64,000 nt of DNA from an uncultured SAR86 cluster bacterium (GCA_902560315.1 CACELG010000001.1:62001-126000); one strand, 5' to 3'; numbered from the stretch's first letter, positions 1 to 11,920 are shown. Numbers and translations: made by a program. Notes: generated by a model from the sequence alone, not told the origin.

Positions 1-120
1 ATTCGGAAATCCTCGGATCAAAACTTGTTTACCAACTTCCCGAGGCTTATCGCAGGTTACCACGTCCTTCATCGCCTTATGCTGCCAAGGCATCCGCCTT
101 GTGCTCTTCCTTTACTTGAT
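1..120 (-). rRNA. rrl: 23S ribosomal RNA, 5' end (partial)
   Basis: The minus strand reads like the conserved 5' end of bacterial 23S rRNA: GGATGCCTTGGCA, then GGCGATGAAGGACGTG, then CTGCGATAAGCC. The gene continues beyond the left edge of the window. The mature 5' end is placed near position 120 by aligning from memory with the E. coli 23S start, so it may be off by several bases. It lies downstream of 16S in the same transcript. Confidence 0.95.
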
Positions 121-310
121 CATATAACCTTAAAAAGGTTATTTTTCATTTTGAGAGTACTTAATAAAATATATTAACTACTTTTTAATTTGCAGTGATC
201 TCATGTATACAAAATGTATACACTAGAAAATTACATACCATTTATTTTACAGAACTTTAAAACTTTAATATTTGATTACTCGTGTGGGCGTTGAAAACAC
301 ATTTTTCGTT
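121..310 (-). other. 16S-23S internal transcribed spacer without tRNA genes
   Basis: About 190 bases separate the 16S 3' end (near 311) from the 23S 5' end (near 120). No tRNA-like cloverleaf or CCA-ended acceptor is visible on the minus strand, although many gammaproteobacterial spacers hold tRNA-Ile(GAT) and/or tRNA-Ala(TGC). The spacer holds a small inverted repeat (AACCTT...AAGGTT near 127-141), a pair of GTATAC palindromes near 203-223, and the 3' arm of the 16S processing stem at 272-292. Confidence 0.85.
272..292 (-). other. 16S precursor processing stem, 3' arm
   Basis: This 21-base segment is complementary to 1898-1918 upstream of 16S. In the transcript the two arms form 21 continuous pairs, two of them G-U, enclosing the whole 16S gene. 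The helix appears to extend further through about 261-271 and 1919-1930 with a bulge. Such stems are the RNase III cleavage sites of pre-rRNA in known rrn operons; that role here is inferred from position and pairing. Confidence 0.85.
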
Positions 311-1843
<1,533 letters not shown>

Positions 1844-1897
1844 ATATCATGTTTGTTGATTTTTAAATAAAAAATCTAAATTTTATCTCGTATTTTG

Positions 1898-1918
1898 AAC
1901 ACCCACACGAGTAACCAA
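1898..1918 (-). other. 16S precursor processing stem, 5' arm
   Basis: This is the 5' arm of the pre-16S helix, pairing with 272-292. The core GTGTGGG/CCCACAC resembles the GTGTGGGC element that flanks 16S in other gammaproteobacteria. The two arms differ only at positions that keep G-U pairs, which supports a conserved RNA helix rather than a simple DNA repeat. Confidence 0.85.
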
Positions 1919-1920
1919 AT

Positions 1921-1964
1921 ATTTTAAAGAACTAACCGACTCGATGGTCGGGAAACGTATTCTA
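1921..1964 (-). promoter_or_regulatory. rrn leader: boxB hairpin, boxA and a possible -10 element
   Basis: Reading the minus strand toward 16S there is a possible -10 hexamer TAGAAT (1959-1964), a short hairpin CCGAC-loop-GTCGG (1936-1951), then GTTCTTTAAAA (about 1922-1932), close to the rRNA boxA consensus GCTCTTTAACA. A boxB-like hairpin followed by boxA is the layout of rRNA antitermination sites that recruit Nus factors. No convincing -35 hexamer is visible, so the promoter call is weak; the boxB/boxA call is stronger. Confidence 0.55.
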
Positions 1965-1999
1965 ACGGAGTTAGTTATAAGAAGATACCTTTTTTTTAA

Positions 2000-3323
<1,324 letters not shown>

Positions 3324-3327
<4 letters not shown>

Positions 3328-5060
3328 ACTTTTTTATCTTTATCAATCCACATATCCTTTAGGCTTCCATTGGGAGCTACTAACATTGGATACACATGTT
3401 CATCTGGATCTACATATACATCAACAAAAACTAATTTATCTTTTATAGAAAAAGCTTCATCTAGGATACCTCTTAAATCAGAATTTTTTTCAATTTTAAA
3501 TCCAATATGTCCATACGATTCGACTAGTTCAATAAAGTTTGGGAGAGAGCTTTGATATGTACTCTCAGAATGTCTTCCTCCGTAACTCATATCTTGCCAT
3601 TGTTTGACCATTCCTAATGCTTCATTATTTATATTAATTATTTTGATAGGTAAGTCATATTGAGAACAAGTTGAGAGTTCTTGAATACACATTTGTATAC
3701 TTCCTTCTCCTGTAATGCAGACAACTTCTTCTTTAGGAAAGGCTAACTTAACACCCATTGCTGCTGGAAGTCCAAAACCCATAGTTCCAAGTCCGCCTGA
3801 ATTAATCCATTTTCTTGGCTCATTGAAATGATAATACTGAGCTGCAAACATTTGATGTTGTCCTACATCAGAAGTAACAAAAGCATTACCGTCAGTTATT
3901 TGATAAACATGCTGAACCACCGATTGAGGTATTATCTTTTTTTCATCAGAATTTTCTTTATATAATTCATGATTTAGTCCATGAAGTGAGGTCCATTCAT
4001 CAATTTGATCAAGCCAGGGCTGAATTAAAGTACTATCAATTGAATCAATTTTATCTTTTAATTGTTTATTTAATTCAATTAAAGAATTCTTAACCTGTCC
4101 AAAAACTGCAATATTTGCTTCGATAATTTTTGAAACAGAAGATTGATCAACATCGAAATGAATTATCTTTGCATTTGGAGCAAATAGATCTGGAGTATTT
4201 GTTATCCTGTCATCAAACCTAGCTCCGATTGCAATAATCAAATCTGCATTATGCATTGCCATATTTGATTGATATGTGCCATGCATTCCTAACATTCCCA
4301 TAAATCTTTTATTTTTTGCAGGATAAACACCTAATCCCATTAAAGTATTTGTAACAGGAAAATTTAGAAGCTCATTTAGTTCAAATAGTTCTTTAGATGC
4401 ATTGCTATTTATTGCACCTCCTCCTGCATAAATAACTGGTTTCTTTGCCTTTAAAATTTCAGAAACTGCTCTAGCAATTTGTTCAGAGTCTGGTTCAACT
4501 GGAGGATTGTAAGATCTAATTTTTACTAATTCTGGAGGACTATACTCAAATAATTTATCTGGGGCTGTTGTATCTTTAGGGATATCTATTACAACTGGAC
4601 CTGGTCTTCCTGAGGTTGCAATATAAAAAGCTTCTTTAATTACTTTAGGAATTTCTTCTGCACTTTCAATGCTAAAACTATGTTTAACTATTGGTCTTGA
4701 TATACCTATCATATCTGTTTCTTGGAAAGCATCTGTTCCAATAAGGTGTGAGGCAACTTGACCGGAAAGAACTACCATTGGAATTGAATCCATAAAAGCT
4801 GTAGCTATTCCTGTTATTGCATTCGTTGCTCCTGGGCCTGATGTAACCAATACAACGCCGGGTTTACCCGTAGCCCTTGCATAACCATCAGCAGCATGAG
4901 TTGCCCCTTGTTCATGTCTAACAAGAATATGTTGGAGTTCTTTTTGATTAAAAATTGCATCATAAATATGAAGCGCAGCTCCTCCGGGGTACCCAAATAG
5001 GTATTCAACTCCCTCATCTACAAGGGATTTAATTAACATATCATTTCCAGCTAATTTCAT
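3324..5060 (-). CDS. ilvB: acetolactate synthase large (catalytic) subunit
   Basis: This thiamine diphosphate-dependent enzyme condenses pyruvate with pyruvate or 2-oxobutyrate, the first common step of branched-chain amino acid synthesis. The 578 residues show the three TPP-enzyme domains: the N-terminal Pyr domain with catalytic Glu50 in RHEQGA, a central domain around residues 200-320, and the PP domain with GEGS at 451-454 and NN at 478-479 for Mg-TPP binding. GEG in place of GDG is, to my knowledge, usual in gammaproteobacterial homologues. It heads ilvBNC. A possible promoter (TTGTTT and TATAAA about 18 bp apart) and a tiny hairpin (5065-5079) lie in the short leader; I see no leader peptide rich in branched-chain codons. 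The gene symbol ilvI would be equally acceptable. Confidence 0.96.
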
Positions 5061-5126
5061 AATTTTTCTCTAAGAGAAAGGTTTATACATTAATAATACT
5101 TATAAAAACAAGTTTTTTTGCAATTT

Positions 5127-6062
5127 TTAAATATGTTTTTTAATAGTTTTAATAAGGTTCTTGATATCTTCAGGCAAAGGAGCCTCATAAGAGATTATCT
5201 TATTTGAATCTATATCATTAAAAGACAAATGAAATGAATGTAATGCTTGCCTAGGAAATGCTCTGATAATATCTATTAATTCACCTGGGGTATCTTTAGC
5301 AACATTATTAGAAGGGTTATATGTTTTATCGCCGATTATTGGAAATTTCTTACTACCAAGATGAACCCTAATCTGGTGAGTTCTTCCAGATTCAATTGTG
5401 ACATCCAATAATGAGTAATTTTTTAAGCTCTCATGAAGTTTTACGAATGTGGTTGCTTCTTTACCATCAGGTCTTACAGACATCTTAGTTCTGTTATTTT
5501 TATCTCTTCCTATGGATTCTGTTATCTCAAAACTACCAATAACCTTTCCAACAACAACAGCTTTATATAATTTCTTTACTTTTCTTTCTTGAAGTAACTT
5601 AACAAAATAGTTTCTAAATCTTTCGGTTTTAGCTACCAATAAAACACCAGAAGTATCCTTATCAAGTCTGTGAACTATTCCTGATCTTGGAATAGTCCTT
5701 AACTCAGGATATTTAAATAGCAGCCCATTGGCTAATGTTCCTTTATTACAACCAGCGCCAGGATGCATAACTAAATCAATTGGCTTATCAATAATTAAAT
5801 AATTTTCATTTTCAAATAGTACTTCAAAATCAATTTTTTCAGGTTCCCATGTAATCTTATTTTCAATACTAGGATTTAAAGTGATTTCATCATTGTTATT
5901 CACCATGTCTTTTGGTGAAGCAATCTCGTTATTTAAAAGAATCCTACCTTCGAGAATCCATTTTTTAAGCTGAGATCTAGAAAATTCTTCAAATATCTTT
6001 GAACAAGCCTTATCTAATCTAATTTTAGAAATATTTTCAGGTACTGTTTTTATTATTTCCAT
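5127..6062 (-). CDS. rluD: 23S rRNA pseudouridine synthase RluD
   Basis: RluD converts three uridines in helix 69 of 23S rRNA (1911, 1915 and 1917 in E. coli) to pseudouridine. The 311-residue protein has an N-terminal S4 RNA-binding domain (about 13-75) and the RluA-family catalytic motif HRLDKDTSG at 131-139, with Asp134 the expected catalytic residue; RTHQIRVHL follows near residue 228. It is divergent from bamD with an 85-bp gap, a gene pair conserved in many gammaproteobacteria, which helps to pick RluD over the related RluA and RluC. Confidence 0.93.
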   Translation of the reverse strand: MEIIKTVPENISKIRLDKACSKIFEEFSRSQLKKWILEGRILLNNEIASPKDMVNNNDEITLNPSIENKITWEPEKIDFEVLFENENYLIIDKPIDLVMHPGAGCNKGTLANGLLFKYPELRTIPRSGIVHRLDKDTSGVLLVAKTERFRNYFVKLLQERKVKKLYKAVVVGKVIGSFEITESIGRDKNNRTKMSVRPDGKEATTFVKLHESLKNYSLLDVTIESGRTHQIRVHLGSKKFPIIGDKTYNPSNNVAKDTPGELIDIIRAFPRQALHSFHLSFNDIDSNKIISYEAPLPEDIKNLIKTIKKHI

Positions 6063-6147
6063 ATGAACTTATTTAAAAAAAATTGTTCTAATTTCATGTT
6101 TTTAAAGGCCAAAGTGTAATTATGCAGGTAAAATTAGCAATCTAACA

Positions 6148-6966
6148 ATGGAACATTCAAAAAGAAGTATCAAGCTTACCCTATTAACTATAGTTGCTAT
6201 GTCATTACTCATAGGCTGTAAGTCTGATGGAGAAGAAATAGAACAACCAGAAAAAATATATTATGACCAAGCTCAAGCAAGAATGGCCTCCGGAAATTAT
6301 TTTGGTGCTATAGAAGCATTGGAAGCAATAGAGACTAGTTATCCTTTTGGTAAATATTCAGAGCAAGCGCAGGTTGAATTAATATTCGCACATTTTATGA
6401 ACTCTGAAACTGAAGCTGCGCATTCCGCTGCTGAAAAATTTATAAGATTACATCCAAGGCACCCTAATATAGATTATGCATATTTTATGAAAGGTTTATC
6501 AAGTTATACAAGAGACAGAGAATTACTAATAAGATTCACAAATACTGACATTTCTAATAGAGATATTTCTGGAGCAAAGCAATCATTTGCAGAATTAACT
6601 GAATTTACAACAAGATTCCCTGATAGCCAATATGTCCCATATGCAAAACAAAGAAATATATATTTAAGGAATATGATTGCAAAAAATGAACTTGCTGCAG
6701 CTGATTATTATATATCGATTGAAGCATATGTTGCTGCTATTAGAAGAGCGAATTATGTTATTGAGAATATCCCAAATTCCAGTGAGAATTATAGAGCTTT
6801 AAAAATATTAGAAAATAGCTATAGCAACCTAGGATACGCAGATCTACTTAATGACGTTAGAGAGGTCTTAAATTCAAATTACCCAAATAAAGAATCTAAA
6901 CAAACTTCTGATAAAAAATCCTGGTCATGGAATTTCCTAAAAAGGTCTAAACCAGAAGAAATGTAA
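6148..6966 (+). CDS. bamD: outer membrane assembly lipoprotein BamD
   Basis: BamD is the essential lipoprotein of the beta-barrel assembly machinery at the inner face of the outer membrane. The N-terminus is a lipoprotein signal peptide with lipobox LIGC, acylated at Cys24. The remainder is a series of TPR-like helices (YYDQAQARMASGNYFGAIEAL, ELTEFTTRFPDSQYV) matching the five-repeat BamD fold; 272 residues is slightly longer than usual (about 245). Divergence from rluD is the conserved context. A small PP0621-like gene follows after 9 bp and is probably co-transcribed. Confidence 0.94.
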   Translation: MEHSKRSIKLTLLTIVAMSLLIGCKSDGEEIEQPEKIYYDQAQARMASGNYFGAIEALEAIETSYPFGKYSEQAQVELIFAHFMNSETEAAHSAAEKFIRLHPRHPNIDYAYFMKGLSSYTRDRELLIRFTNTDISNRDISGAKQSFAELTEFTTRFPDSQYVPYAKQRNIYLRNMIAKNELAAADYYISIEAYVAAIRRANYVIENIPNSSENYRALKILENSYSNLGYADLLNDVREVLNSNYPNKESKQTSDKKSWSWNFLKRSKPEEM

Positions 6967-6975
6967 TAAAAACTA

Positions 6976-7191
6976 GTGTTATTAAAATTATTACCTTTAA
7001 TTGCTCCATTTATAATCTTTATAATCATTAGGTTTATAAGGTCCTATATAACCTCAATTTTATTTACTAGAAAACAAAGTAAATCTAATGAGATGATTGC
7101 ATGCGATAAATGTGGCATCTATGTTGATGAAGATTTAGTATTAAAAAGATTTGGTAAGTTTTATTGTTCTAAAGATTGCTTTAATCAGTAA
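6976..7191 (+). CDS. PP0621-like small membrane protein with a Cys4 metal-binding tail
   Basis: A 71-residue protein with one N-terminal membrane segment (about 2-33) and a short cytoplasmic tail bearing CDKC and CSKDC, a treble-clef-like arrangement that could bind one zinc ion. The layout resembles the PP0621 family of uncharacterised proteobacterial proteins; that match is from memory. The start is a GTG at 6976 without a clear ribosome binding site, 9 bp after bamD. Its last 11 bp overlap the end of the convergent RND permease gene. Function unknown. Confidence 0.75.
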   Translation: MLLKLLPLIAPFIIFIIIRFIRSYITSILFTRKQSKSNEMIACDKCGIYVDEDLVLKRFGKFYCSKDCFNQ

Positions 7192-10100
7192 TTTTTTTCA
7201 TCCATATATACATTGCTGGTATATATAACAAGGCTGTTAATGTTGCTCCAAGCACTCCTACACTCATTGCCCAAGCAAGAGGTCTAAAGAAAATACTTGC
7301 AAATATTAGTGGTAGAAACCCTCCAAGAGTTGTTAAAGATGTGGTAATGATATGCCTTGTCGATCTTATAACAACCTCAATAAGGTCAGCTTTAGTCATT
7401 AATGATTTCCTTGCTCTTTCTTTGATATGAGATAAAACTATGATCGAATCATTTATTGATAGGCCAATCAGACCAATAGCTCCAATTGTTGCTATGAAAC
7501 CAAAATTTTGAAATCCTACTATTAATCCTATGAATGATAATCCCATTGATAACAAAGCAACAGATAAAATTAAGGCTGTTTCTCTAAATGAATTTAAAGC
7601 AAAAACTAATCCAATTGTAATAAGGAAAATATAAATTATTGCTGAAGACCATATCTGAGACTGAGAATCTCCTCTAACCTCTGCTTCTCCACTTTGTTTT
7701 ATTGAATATCCAGGCGGTAGGTTTTTTTCAAATCTTTCAACTTCTTGTTTGATATAAGACTCCGTTTCAGAAGCAAGAGTTCCAGTCCATACCCAGCCTT
7801 CAACTATGTTAACTCTTTGACTACTAATTCTAGTAATAGTACTAGAACTTTTATTTAACGTGGTTTTAGAATAGTTTCCTATAAAATCAATGCTGTTAGA
7901 ATTCGATATTGAAATCGAACTACTATCACCTGTAATATCTGAAGAATTTACAATTCCCTTTACTCTAATAGGAATTTCTATGTTTGAGTCTAACATTGAG
8001 CTGATAACTAGTCCGTTATTTGCTGCAAACAATTCGTTTACCATTAACTCAGTATTCTTTCCTGCTAAAGAAATGTTTGAACTATCAAATTCAAACTCAA
8101 CATTTGTATTTGAACTTGTTGCTTCTGATCTAGTATGACTAATATCTGGTGCATTGTTAATAATTAACTCTAATTCAGATCCAAGTTCTAATAAAACATT
8201 CTCATCATCACCAAAAATGTCATACCTAATATCTGAAAAAAATGGAGGCCCAGAATAAAAACTGTCAATGTATATCGTTGTATCAGGATTTTTTGAAACA
8301 ATAAGCCTTGATAAATCTGGAAGTTTATCAATCATTTCATAATAATCGTTTGCAAAAAAAACTGCTTGAGCTGAATTATTTGATCCAGTTTTTTCCATAC
8401 CTCCAACAATATTCATTAATACTCTCGGCATCCACCTTCCTACAAACCAGTAATCTTTCTCTATCTCAATCAAATCACTTTCTATAATTTGTTGTCTAAT
8501 GATTTTAGCTTTTTCTGCTGTTTTTATTGAAGAGGAGTTTTCAGGTAAATCGATATGTACTCTGAACATATCTCTGTCACTTGATGGAAAAAAATCTTTA
8601 TCAATTGTATTAAATAATAAAAACCCTAGGAGTGGTAAAGAGGTGGATATTAAGATGGCTCTTCTTGGAACTTCAAAAGACCATGTTAAAAATTCTTTAT
8701 ATTTATTATAAAGTCTTTCATTGTTATATCCTTCCTCATGAACCTTTATATTTGCAAAATAAGGTATTTTCTCCATGTAACTCATGAGCACAGGTACCAT
8801 TATTAAAGCTAATAAAAGAGATGAAATAATTGACATAATTACTGTTATTGCAAGACCCCCAACAAACTCAACACTTGACCCTTCACCGGTAACAATTGGC
8901 ATAAAAGCGAATACGGTTGTACCAGTTGCAGCTGCCAATGGAGTTGTTAGTTGGATTAAAGTTTCATTTATAGATTCCTTTACGGACAATCCTTGAGATC
9001 TTCTAAATTTATAATCCTCAACAACTATAATTCCATTATCTATCAATAGACCTAAGGCTATAATTATTCCTGTTATAGAGGTCATATGTAGGGGGAGTCC
9101 AATAAGTCTGCATCCTAATAAAACTAAAGAAACTGAGAATGGCAAAATAGCAGTTACAATTATTCCAGGTCGTATTCCTAATAAAATGAAACTTAGACTT
9201 AATACAAAAAAAGCTGCTATGGAAAAGCTTTTTATTAGTTCACTAAATTTTGAAGAAACATAAATTGACTCGTCATATATTCTGTTAATAGAGAACTCTT
9301 CTGGAAGAACTTCTCTCATTTGTTCAACAACCGCCTCTACTCTATCAACATAGTCATAAACTCTTTGAGACATGGTTCCAGTTGCAGAAACTGAAATTAC
9401 TTGTTTACCGTTATACAAAAAAATATCTTCTACAGGCGAGATGGGTTTAATTGAAATATTACCAATGTCTTGTAGTCTAATAATTTCAGACTGATTTATA
9501 ATCTTTACAGGAATTTCACCAACTTTTTGCGGAGAATTTATATTATCTTTTAACCTTATTAAAAACTCTGAATCATTGTCTGAAATTACACCAACAGGTT
9601 TCTTGTTATCAAAAGAACGAATTGAATTGGCTACATCACCATATGTAAGGTTTAAAGAAGACATTTTTGCCGAATCAATTTCAACAACTATTTCTTCATC
9701 AGTTTCTCCATAAACTGCTGTTTCTTTTGTTAGAGCAATAGAACTTAATTTTCTTTTTAATTGTTGTGCCAGCCTAGACATCATGATCATTGGAGGTTCT
9801 CCATCTCCATTCCAATCAATAACATATTCAAGAGTTATTGGTGGGCCTGCTGTCCTGTTAAGAATTATTGTTGCTTCATCAGGTGGAATAATTTGATCTA
9901 ACTTTCCTTGTATCCTTGACCAGGTTTCTTCAATTTTATCCAGAGGTACGCTCTCTTCTAACTCGATATGAGTCTTTGAATACCCTTGAGAAATAATTGA
10001 ATCAAGCTCATCAATTTCAACAATTTCTCTTAACTTAATTTCTAAATCATTAATTACTTGAGTCTCAATTCTTTCTGGTGAAGCACCGGGATAGAAAACT

Positions 10101-10243
10101 CCAACATTACCCCATCTCTCAGCCAATTGAGGGTTCTCTTGAATTGGGACACTAAATAATGATGAAATGCCCGATAAAAGAATAAATGCCAAGGTAAGGA
10201 ATAGTATTCTTGGTCTTTCTAAGAAAATATTTATAAACTTCAT
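7181..10243 (-). CDS. RND family efflux permease (HAE-1/AcrB-like)
   Basis: A 1020-residue proton-driven inner membrane transporter of the resistance-nodulation-division family, expected to export hydrophobic or toxic compounds with a periplasmic adaptor and a TolC channel. TM1 is near residues 12-32, followed by a large periplasmic porter loop. TM4 carries LGLLIDNGIIVVED with Asp402 and Asp410, the proton-relay region. A second TM bundle and loop follow in the C-terminal half, which contains GLIGLSINDSIIVLSHIKER. The adaptor gene lies just upstream (5 bp) and a TetR gene is divergent. The outer membrane partner is not adjacent; tolC at 41630 shares the operator sequence. The substrate cannot be read from the sequence. 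Confidence 0.93.
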   Translation of the reverse strand: MKFINIFLERPRILFLTLAFILLSGISSLFSVPIQENPQLAERWGNVGVFYPGASPERIETQVINDLEIKLREIVEIDELDSIISQGYSKTHIELEESVPLDKIEETWSRIQGKLDQIIPPDEATIILNRTAGPPITLEYVIDWNGDGEPPMIMMSRLAQQLKRKLSSIALTKETAVYGETDEEIVVEIDSAKMSSLNLTYGDVANSIRSFDNKKPVGVISDNDSEFLIRLKDNINSPQKVGEIPVKIINQSEIIRLQDIGNISIKPISPVEDIFLYNGKQVISVSATGTMSQRVYDYVDRVEAVVEQMREVLPEEFSINRIYDESIYVSSKFSELIKSFSIAAFFVLSLSFILLGIRPGIIVTAILPFSVSLVLLGCRLIGLPLHMTSITGIIIALGLLIDNGIIVVEDYKFRRSQGLSVKESINETLIQLTTPLAAATGTTVFAFMPIVTGEGSSVEFVGGLAITVIMSIISSLLLALIMVPVLMSYMEKIPYFANIKVHEEGYNNERLYNKYKEFLTWSFEVPRRAILISTSLPLLGFLLFNTIDKDFFPSSDRDMFRVHIDLPENSSSIKTAEKAKIIRQQIIESDLIEIEKDYWFVGRWMPRVLMNIVGGMEKTGSNNSAQAVFFANDYYEMIDKLPDLSRLIVSKNPDTTIYIDSFYSGPPFFSDIRYDIFGDDENVLLELGSELELIINNAPDISHTRSEATSSNTNVEFEFDSSNISLAGKNTELMVNELFAANNGLVISSMLDSNIEIPIRVKGIVNSSDITGDSSSISISNSNSIDFIGNYSKTTLNKSSSTITRISSQRVNIVEGWVWTGTLASETESYIKQEVERFEKNLPPGYSIKQSGEAEVRGDSQSQIWSSAIIYIFLITIGLVFALNSFRETALILSVALLSMGLSFIGLIVGFQNFGFIATIGAIGLIGLSINDSIIVLSHIKERARKSLMTKADLIEVVIRSTRHIITTSLTTLGGFLPLIFASIFFRPLAWAMSVGVLGATLTALLYIPAMYIWMKKITD

Positions 10244-10248
10244 ATTAT

Positions 10249-11217
10249 TTAGTTTATTTTTTTACCAGGGATAATTTTAGCCGCTCCTCCAAGAACAATA
10301 AGATCTCCATCTTTTATAGTTCCATTTACAAAAGCATACTGATCTTCAAAATAAATAATTTCAACCAGGTCTCTTACAACAGTATTGTTTTCGTCTATCG
10401 TGTATAAAGCCCATAATCCTTGATCTGATTGAGATAAAGACCTTAACGGTACCCATGTACCTCTTGATTTTTTATTAATCTTTAAATTAAGTTTTGCAAT
10501 AGATCCAGGGCTGATAAATTCTTCAAATTTAAAAATTGCTAGTCTGCTATCTGACCCTCCTGGAGACATCGGAGCCAATCTAGAAAATATTGCATTAGTA
10601 TCTTTTCCATTAACTTTAAAATTATATTCATCTCCAATTTTCATATCTTTTAAATAAATAACAGGGAGTGAAATATGCGCTTCAACATAATTTGAATCAA
10701 TAATCTCAAGAATAGGAACTCCTTGATTAATTACACTTCCGCTATCTAGAAATCTGTTTTGTATAATTCCAGAATATGGAGAAATAAGGTTAGTTTGCTC
10801 AAGCTTAACCTTGAAAAATTCATACTCTGATTTTGCAATTGTTAAATCAGATTGCGCTTTATCTAATTCTTGAATCGAGATGTGTCCTTGTTTTCTTAAA
10901 TCTTGAAATCTGTCAAAAACTTGTGTTGCTAAGTCAAAACTTGCCTTAACTTGATTCAATCTAGCTTGTGCCTCTCTATTATCAAGCTTTGCAAGAATTT
11001 CACCTTCTTGAACTTCATCGCCTACATCAACATTAATAATTTTAATTTTTCCAGGAATTTCAAATGCTAATTTTGATTGTTCTATTGGGAGTAATTTTCC
11101 TGGAAATTGTTTGCTTAATGAGTATGAGTTCAGTATTTTTACTTCTAAAACCTCTATTGCACCAAGGTTCAGTGATGCAAATAAAAATAATGTAATAAAA
11201 TTATTAATTCTTTTCAT
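10249..11217 (-). CDS. RND efflux periplasmic adaptor (membrane fusion protein)
   Basis: The adaptor joins the RND permease to the outer membrane channel. The protein begins with a hydrophobic signal peptide (MKRINNFITLFLFASLNLGA), followed by a beta-barrel/lipoyl half-motif (KLAFEIPGKIKIINVDVGDE), a coiled-coil hairpin at about 85-140 and the second lipoyl half (SPYSGIIQNRFLDSGSVI). I place the start at the ATG at 11217 because the longer reading begins with TTG and adds only MSN. Its promoter region contains two copies of a 19-bp palindrome. It forms an operon with the permease. Confidence 0.92.
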   Translation of the reverse strand: MKRINNFITLFLFASLNLGAIEVLEVKILNSYSLSKQFPGKLLPIEQSKLAFEIPGKIKIINVDVGDEVQEGEILAKLDNREAQARLNQVKASFDLATQVFDRFQDLRKQGHISIQELDKAQSDLTIAKSEYEFFKVKLEQTNLISPYSGIIQNRFLDSGSVINQGVPILEIIDSNYVEAHISLPVIYLKDMKIGDEYNFKVNGKDTNAIFSRLAPMSPGGSDSRLAIFKFEEFISPGSIAKLNLKINKKSRGTWVPLRSLSQSDQGLWALYTIDENNTVVRDLVEIIYFEDQYAFVNGTIKDGDLIVLGGAAKIIPGKKIN

Positions 11218-11219
11218 AT

Positions 11220-11248
11220 TTGACAATTGTAATTAAAAAATCTAATGT
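11220..11248 (+). promoter_or_regulatory. probable tetR promoter
   Basis: A -35 hexamer TTGACA (11220-11225) and a -10-like TAATGT (11243-11248) are separated by 17 bp and point at the TetR gene. The -10 overlaps operator 1 (11245-11263), so binding there would block the regulator's own transcription. The hexamers are seen in the sequence; promoter activity is inferred. Confidence 0.5.
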
Positions 11249-11263
11249 ATGCAGTGTAAACAT
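11245..11263. promoter_or_regulatory. TetR operator 1 (19-bp palindrome)
   Basis: ATGTATGCAGTGTAAACAT fits the consensus ATGTwnnCAnTGnnAACAT and is a near-perfect inverted repeat. It lies in the divergent region between the RND operon and the TetR gene, overlaps the -10 of both candidate promoters, and recurs at 11273-11291 and in front of tolC at 41590-41608. TetR proteins commonly bind such sites in the region divergent to their own gene. Confidence 0.75.
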
Positions 11264-11288
11264 TAATGTATTATGTTAGCAGTGTCAA
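11260..11288 (-). promoter_or_regulatory. probable promoter of the RND adaptor-permease operon
   Basis: On the minus strand TTGACA (plus coordinates 11283-11288) and TAATGT (11260-11265) are spaced by exactly 17 bp and point at the adaptor gene. The -35 lies in operator 2 and the -10 in operator 1, so a repressor at either site would occlude RNA polymerase. Confidence 0.55.
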
Positions 11289-11291
11289 CAT
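11273..11291. promoter_or_regulatory. TetR operator 2 (19-bp palindrome)
   Basis: ATGTTAGCAGTGTCAACAT is the most symmetric of the three copies (ATGTT on one side, AACAT on the other, CAnTG in the centre). Its centre is 28 bp from operator 1. It covers the -35 of the RND operon promoter and ends 15 bp before the TetR start codon. Confidence 0.75.
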
Positions 11292-11306
11292 TAAAATTTT
11301 AAGCTT

Positions 11307-11915
11307 ATGAGTTCATATCACCATGGCAATTTAAAACAAGAGTTAATTTCTTGTGCCAGCAAGATTTGCGAAAGAGATGGTTATACAAAGTTGAGCATAA
11401 GATCACTTGCAAAAGAAAGTAATGTATCTCAAACAGCTCCATATAGACACTTTAAAACTAAGGAAGATCTATATGCAGAAATTGCTAGAGAGGGTTTTGA
11501 TAATCTTCATAAAGCTATTTCAAAATCAAAATCTCAAAATACCCAAGACGTTCTAGTATCTGCTTCAAAAGAGTATCTCAAATTTGGAACAAAAAATTCA
11601 AATACTTATGATTTAATGTTTGGAACTGCGGTACCAGATTTTACTAAATATCCATCTCTTTTTAAATCTGCAAACAGTGTATATCGTCATATAACAACTT
11701 TATTTGCGGCTTACTCAAAGAATAAAGACTCTAAATTTATTCAAGAAAAATGTATAGACATATGGGCTCATCTTCATGGTCTAGTTGGTCTTTTAAGAAA
11801 ACTTGAAGTAGTTCCTGCAAAATTAGTAGAGATGCCAGATACACCTTTCATGGCTGTAAATAAAATCAATGAAGACTTAGATGGTTACTTAAAAAGATTT
11901 ATCAAAAATATCTAA
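11307..11915 (+). CDS. TetR family transcriptional regulator (probable repressor of the RND pump)
   Basis: A 202-residue regulator with an N-terminal TetR helix-turn-helix (about 29-48, SIRSLAKESNVSQTAPYRHF) and a C-terminal ligand domain with IWAHLHGLVGLL, which recalls the WHG-type TetR C-terminus. It is divergent from the RND adaptor-permease pair, the classic setting of a local efflux repressor. Two 19-bp palindromes lie between the genes and a third precedes tolC, so the regulon probably includes the outer membrane channel. The inducing ligand is unknown. Confidence 0.9.
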   Translation: MSSYHHGNLKQELISCASKICERDGYTKLSIRSLAKESNVSQTAPYRHFKTKEDLYAEIAREGFDNLHKAISKSKSQNTQDVLVSASKEYLKFGTKNSNTYDLMFGTAVPDFTKYPSLFKSANSVYRHITTLFAAYSKNKDSKFIQEKCIDIWAHLHGLVGLLRKLEVVPAKLVEMPDTPFMAVNKINEDLDGYLKRFIKNI

Positions 11916-11920
11916 GAAAC

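Noticed and set aside
203-223. Two GTATAC palindromes in the rRNA spacer as an operator or attachment site
   Set aside because: Short, AT-rich and within a transcribed spacer; no integrase gene or duplicated flank supports it.
5065-5079. Small hairpin before ilvB as an attenuator
   Set aside because: Six A/T-rich pairs with a 3-base loop, no T-run terminator and no leader peptide rich in Ile, Leu or Val codons.
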